DNA from: an uncultured Oscillospiraceae bacterium
Lineage (GTDB): Bacteria; Bacillota; Clostridia; Oscillospirales; Oscillospiraceae
Length of the DNA stretch: 9,817 nucleotides
Assembly: GCA_934561725.1 (NCBI GenBank)
Contig: CAKTGW010000010.1
Location: forward strand, 1-9,817
Direction of reading: 5' to 3'
Positions within the stretch are counted from its first letter, which is position 1, and every line of letters begins with the position of its first letter. The notes beneath the pieces are model-generated. The model made no database searches and was not told the DNA's origin. It was given only the letters and a program-made list of their open reading frames with translations. Position numbers and translations under genes: made by a program. Shown one piece after another: positions 6,651 to 9,817 of the stretch.

Positions 6651-7124
6651 ATGGCAGAAAAGAAAGGATTTTTTCAGGAATTCCGCGATTTTGCCACTAA
6701 AGGCAACGTGGTAGACCTGGCCGTTGGCGTCATCGTCGGCGGTGCATTCGGCACCATCACCAAATCACTGACCGATGACATCATTATGCCTATCGTCAGT
6801 CTGTTTCTGGGCGGGATCAATTTCAGCGACTGGAAGATCGTCCTGAAGGATGCCGTACTCAATGCCGACGGCACCGAAGCGGCCGCCGCAGTATCCGTGA
6901 ACTACGGCAACTTTATCAGCACCGTGATCAACTTTATCATTCTGGCCTTTGTGATCTTCTGCATGGTCAAATTCCTCAATAAAGCCCGCGATGCCGCAGA
7001 AGCCCGTGCAAAGGCACATGCCGCGCCGGAGCCCGAGCCTGAACCGGTAGCCCCCGAAGAGCCCAAGCCCACGGTGGAAGAGCTCTTGGCAGACATTCTC
7101 ACTGAGCTGAAAAGCAAAAAGTAA
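6651..7124 (+). CDS. mscL: Large-conductance mechanosensitive channel MscL
   Basis: 157 residues. It is a homopentameric membrane pore that opens near lytic tension and releases solutes during hypo-osmotic shock. The amphipathic N-terminus FFQEFRDFATKGNVVDLAVGVIVGGAFG (7-34) matches the family signature and runs into TM1 (about 18-45, with the glycine-rich gate constriction). The extracellular loop is about 52-85 and TM2 about 86-108 (FISTVINFIILAFVIFCMVKF). A Pro/Glu-rich linker APEPEPEPVAPEEPKP (125-140) separates TM2 from a short cytoplasmic helix (VEELLADILTELKSKK). The linker makes it slightly longer than the ~136-residue Escherichia coli protein. AGAAGG lies 8 bases before the ATG. It starts 33 bases after serS with no terminator between. 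Confidence 0.96.
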   Translation: MAEKKGFFQEFRDFATKGNVVDLAVGVIVGGAFGTITKSLTDDIIMPIVSLFLGGINFSDWKIVLKDAVLNADGTEAAAAVSVNYGNFISTVINFIILAFVIFCMVKFLNKARDAAEARAKAHAAPEPEPEPVAPEEPKPTVEELLADILTELKSKK

Positions 7125-7137
7125 AGGAGAACTCCAT

Positions 7138-7515
7138 ATGAAAAACGCGATTGCCACACCCAACGCCCCCGCAGCGATCGGTCCTTATTCTCAGGCCATT
7201 GAGGCCGGCGGCCTGATTTTTACCTCCGGCCAGATCCCTCTGGAGCCTAAAACCGGTGAGATGCCCGAGACCATTGAGGAGTGCACCCGCCGCTCCCTTG
7301 AAAATATCAAGGCAATTCTGGAGCAGGCCGGCTCTGATATGAGCAAGGTCATAAAAATCACGGTTTTTCTTGCCGATATGGATGATTTTGCCGCAATGAA
7401 CGGCGTATACGGTCAGTATTTTTCCGAAGGCGCACTGCCTGCCCGCAGCGCTGTGCAGGTAGCCAAGCTCCCCAAGGGCGCAAAGGTGGAAATTGAAGCC
7501 ATTGCCGTAAAGTAA
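7138..7515 (+). CDS. ridA: RidA (YjgF/YER057c/UK114) enamine/imine deaminase
   Basis: 125 residues, the full family length. RidA trimers hydrolyse reactive 2-aminoacrylate and 2-aminocrotonate, made by PLP enzymes from serine and threonine, to pyruvate or 2-oxobutyrate plus ammonia, protecting other PLP enzymes. Active-site positions known from Escherichia coli RidA can be seen: Y17 in IGPYSQA, S30 in FTSGQIP, R103 in ARSAVQVAKLPKGAKVEIEAIA and E118. The arginine that separates deaminase-type RidA from other Rid groups is therefore present. AGGAGA precedes the ATG and overlaps the region just after the mscL stop (13-base gap). It is the last gene of the parA unit, ending in a strong terminator. 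It is convergent with ilvD, a branched-chain amino acid gene whose pathway generates RidA substrates through threonine dehydratase. Confidence 0.95.
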   Translation: MKNAIATPNAPAAIGPYSQAIEAGGLIFTSGQIPLEPKTGEMPETIEECTRRSLENIKAILEQAGSDMSKVIKITVFLADMDDFAAMNGVYGQYFSEGALPARSAVQVAKLPKGAKVEIEAIAVK

Positions 7516-7524
7516 GCTCTGCTG

Positions 7525-7568
7525 AAAAAAAGGGTCGTGAATGAATCTTCATTCACGACCCTTTTTTT
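7525..7568. terminator. Bidirectional rho-independent terminator between ridA and ilvD
   Basis: GGGTCGTGAATGA (7532-7544) and its perfect complement TCATTCACGACCC (7549-7561) form a 13-bp stem with a 4-base loop. Seven A (7525-7531) precede it and seven T (7562-7568) follow, so it has a T tract on either strand and should stop both convergent units. It begins 10 bases after the ridA stop; the ilvD stop is 22 bases beyond the T run. Confidence 0.95.
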
Positions 7569-7590
7569 ATTTTCTTTTCTAAGACACCTG

Positions 7591-9264
7591 CTATTTCAGT
7601 ACCGCGCCCTCAGAGGCCGAGCTCACCAGCTTTGCATAACGGACCAGATATCCGCGGCTGGCCTTCTGCGGAGCGCCCTGCCACTGTGCGCGGCGGCGCG
7701 CCAGCTCATTCTCCGGAACCAGAAGGGAGATAGACCGGGCGTCTATATCATAGGCGATCGTATCTCCGTCGCATACCAGCGCGATAGGTCCGCCCACGGC
7801 AGCCTCTGGACACACATGACCAATGCAGCCGCCCCGGGTGATTCCGGAAAACCGGCCGTCTGTGATCAGCGGCACGCTTTCTCCCAGTCCGGTGCTCTGG
7901 ATCAGAGTGATCAGCCGCGCCATCTCCGGCATCCCGGGCGCGCCCTTCGGCCCCTCATAGCGGATGACGATCACATCACCGGGATGTATTTCCCCATTCA
8001 GAACCGCATTCCGGCCATCCACCTCACTGTCAAATACACGGGCCTTTCCGGTAAACTTTCTGTCCTCCGGACGAATAGCCGCCGCCTTGACCACAGCTCC
8101 TTCGGGAGCCAGATTGCCCTTGAGCACGCAGAGTCCGCCATTGGGCAGGCGGGGATTGCTCAGAGGACGGATCACCTTGTCATTCCATACCTTTGCGGAA
8201 GAAACATTTTCAGCCAGGGTTTTTCCCGTCACTGTAAGTACACTGCCGGAGATCAGGCCGCCTTCCAGTGCGACCTTCAGCACTGCCTGGATCCCGCCGG
8301 CTTCATAAAGATCCACCACATGGTCCGGCCCGCCGGGAGCCAGAGAGCAGATGACCGGCGTAGTGCTGCCCTTTTCCTCAAAATCGTCCGGCGTGATGGT
8401 CAGCCCCAGCTCATGAGCGATAGCGGGCAGATGCAGCAGTGTATTTGTCGAGCAGCCAATCAACATATCCATGGTAATGGCATTTTTAAAATTCTCCATT
8501 GTAAGGATCTGACTGGGCAGCAGCTGCCGCCGCCAGAGCTCCATGACCTGTACGCCGGTCTCCTTGGCAAGACGGTTGCGGGCGGCATATACCGCGGGGA
8601 TCGTACCGCTGCCCGGCAGTGCCATACCCAGCACCTCGGACATGCAGCCCATGGAGTTGGCCGTATACATACCGGCACAGCAGCCGGAGCCGGGCATGCA
8701 GTTGTCTTCATACTCCATCAGGCGCTCTGCGCTGATCTCTCCGCGGTTAAAGCGACCGGCATGCTGGGCAATAGTGGAAAGATTCTGCAGCTTCTCTTCG
8801 CCCGGTACCCGCCCGGGAAGCATGGGACCGCCGGTGATCACCGCCGACGGCAGATCCAGCCGGACACAGGCCATCAGCATACCGGGTACGATCTTATCAC
8901 AGGCCGCCACAAAAACCATGGCGTCAAAGCCATGGGCAAAGGCCTCACACTCGATGCTGTCACAGATCAGTTCACGGCTGGGCAGGGAATAGCGGGCCCC
9001 CTCCGTAGAGCCGCAGTATCCGTCGCAGATTGCAATGGTATTGAAGATCATGGGCGTTCCGCCGGCCATCAGCACCCCCTTGGCCACATCCTGTGCCAGC
9101 CTGTCCAGATGATTGTGTCCGGGAAAAGCATCTGACCAGGAGCAGGCAATACCCACAAAGGGGCGGGCAATTTCGTCATTGGTCAGCCCGGCGGCCTTCA
9201 TCAGTCCTCTTGTGCTTATGCGGTTGGGTCCTTCCTTATGAGGGCAGGATTTGATACCTTCCAT
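7591..9264 (-). CDS. ilvD: Dihydroxy-acid dehydratase (IlvD/Edd family)
   Basis: 557 residues, the standard length. It is expected to dehydrate 2,3-dihydroxy-isovalerate and 2,3-dihydroxy-3-methylvalerate to the 2-keto acid precursors of valine, leucine and isoleucine, using an iron-sulfur cluster and Mg2+. Evidence includes ACDKIVPGMLMA (121-132; Fe-S cysteine C122 and K124, the position of the carbamylated lysine in related dehydratases), GCCAGMYTANSMG (194-206), GMALPGSGTIPA (213-224), STNTLLHL (272-279) and ITDGRFSG (467-474, with S473 the proposed catalytic base). FPGHNHL (47-53) and YSLPSREL (92-99) fit IlvD rather than Edd. The loop between NTIAICDG and RYSLPSR reads YCGSTEGA where most IlvD have IAMGHEGM, so a different sugar-acid dehydratase specificity cannot be excluded. 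GGAGGAGA lies 9 bases before the ATG. No other ilv or leu gene is visible. Confidence 0.88.
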   Translation of the reverse strand: MEGIKSCPHKEGPNRISTRGLMKAAGLTNDEIARPFVGIACSWSDAFPGHNHLDRLAQDVAKGVLMAGGTPMIFNTIAICDGYCGSTEGARYSLPSRELICDSIECEAFAHGFDAMVFVAACDKIVPGMLMACVRLDLPSAVITGGPMLPGRVPGEEKLQNLSTIAQHAGRFNRGEISAERLMEYEDNCMPGSGCCAGMYTANSMGCMSEVLGMALPGSGTIPAVYAARNRLAKETGVQVMELWRRQLLPSQILTMENFKNAITMDMLIGCSTNTLLHLPAIAHELGLTITPDDFEEKGSTTPVICSLAPGGPDHVVDLYEAGGIQAVLKVALEGGLISGSVLTVTGKTLAENVSSAKVWNDKVIRPLSNPRLPNGGLCVLKGNLAPEGAVVKAAAIRPEDRKFTGKARVFDSEVDGRNAVLNGEIHPGDVIVIRYEGPKGAPGMPEMARLITLIQSTGLGESVPLITDGRFSGITRGGCIGHVCPEAAVGGPIALVCDGDTIAYDIDARSISLLVPENELARRRAQWQGAPQKASRGYLVRYAKLVSSASEGAVLK

Positions 9265-9295
9265 AACTGCTCATCTCCTCCGCTTATATTCTGTT

Positions 9296-9817
9296 CTATT
9301 TTACCACGTGGACATTCAGATGATTGTAGGTCATCTCTACACCGGCGCGGGCAAAGCTCTCGCGCACGGATTCGTTCAGGGCAAAGTAAACATCCCAGTA
9401 ATCTCCGCTCTTTACCCAGGAACGGAGCACATATTCAATGCAGCTGTCCTTGTAGCTCAGGATACCGGCAAAGGGCGCAGGATCGGTGAGAACGCGGCTG
9501 TCTGCCCGGGCAGCCGACAGAAGAGCCTCCTTGACCTGCTCGGTGCCATTATCATAGCTGGCACTGAATGTGAGGTCTACCCGGCGCAGGGCCTCATGTG
9601 TGTAATTGATCACCTTTGCACTGGTGATCTCACTGTTTGGTACAGAGATGACCTTGTTGTCCACCGTTTTTACAGATGTATAAAACAGGCCGATATTGGC
9701 CACTGTGCCGGATACGCCGTTGAGCTCAACATAATCTCCTACCACAAAGGGGTGTGTTGCCAGCACGGTAACGCCGGAGAACAGGTTGGTCATAATACCC
9801 TGAACGCTCAGGGACAG
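9296..9817 (-). CDS. MscS-type mechanosensitive ion channel, N-terminus beyond the right edge
   Basis: The C-terminal 173 residues are visible. The frame is open to the window edge, so the ATG at 9793 is internal. Small-conductance channels of this family are heptamers that vent ions during osmotic downshock. The first visible residues (LSLSVQGIMTNLFSGVTVLA) are the pore-lining TM3 of the MscS core. Then come HPFVVGDYVELNGVSGTVANIGLFYTSVKT (the beta domain) and VISVPNSEITSAKVINYT, the usual PN(S/G)-containing block, and then the C-terminal alpha/beta domain ending in HVHVVK. N-terminal transmembrane helices are not in the window, so subfamily (MscS or YnaI/MscK-like) cannot be given. It ends 31 bases before the ilvD start on the same strand without a visible terminator, so ilvD may be cotranscribed with it. 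Confidence 0.92.
   Translation of the reverse strand: MSLSVQGIMTNLFSGVTVLATHPFVVGDYVELNGVSGTVANIGLFYTSVKTVDNKVISVPNSEITSAKVINYTHEALRRVDLTFSASYDNGTEQVKEALLSAARADSRVLTDPAPFAGILSYKDSCIEYVLRSWVKSGDYWDVYFALNESVRESFARAGVEMTYNHLNVHVVK

Noticed and set aside
7537..9135. Open frame of 532 codons on the plus strand
   Set aside because: It is the antisense of ilvD and starts inside the terminator hairpin; its composition (His, Gln and Arg rich) is typical of a shadow frame.
9300..9315. CCACGTGG core resembling a third parS
   Set aside because: Only 11 of 16 bases match the parS found at 3473; the outer arms are not symmetric, and the core is explained by the MscS C-terminal codons.

Overview
The window looks like a piece of a Gram-positive, probably endospore-forming, chromosome of the Clostridia (my guess is Oscillospirales/Ruminococcaceae-like). 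Three things point there: a GPR spore protease, a Soj/Spo0J (ParA/ParB) pair with parS sites of Firmicutes type, and moderately GC-rich genes with strong AGGAGG-type ribosome binding sites. It reads mostly as core chromosome. I see no tRNA or rRNA gene, insertion sequence, integrase, CRISPR array or prophage gene.

Left part (1-2490, minus strand): an envelope-polysaccharide pair, a family-2 glycosyltransferase followed by an O-antigen-ligase/Wzy-like membrane protein that runs off the left edge. Upstream of them is rpsT (ribosomal protein S20) with its own promoter and a rho-independent terminator.

Centre (2491-7570, plus strand): gpr diverges from rpsT. A 155-bp gap follows, carrying two identical, perfectly palindromic 16-bp parS sites (37 bp apart) and then a near-consensus sigma-A promoter. 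That promoter appears to drive parA-parB-serS-mscL-ridA. The genes lie 13-33 bp apart with no terminator I can see between them, and the unit ends in a strong terminator. It joins chromosome segregation, seryl-tRNA charging, osmotic safety and clearance of reactive enamines (which arise from serine and threonine).

Right part (7591-9817, minus strand): an IlvD-type dihydroxy-acid dehydratase converges on ridA and shares the bidirectional terminator. 31 bp upstream of it ends an MscS-type channel gene whose 5' part lies beyond the right edge.

The best points for follow-up are the tandem parS pair inside the parA upstream region, a seryl-tRNA synthetase with several non-standard active-site motif residues, a GPR with almost no propeptide, and an IlvD with a rewritten substrate-loop motif. 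I did not find convincing evidence of a wholly new system.
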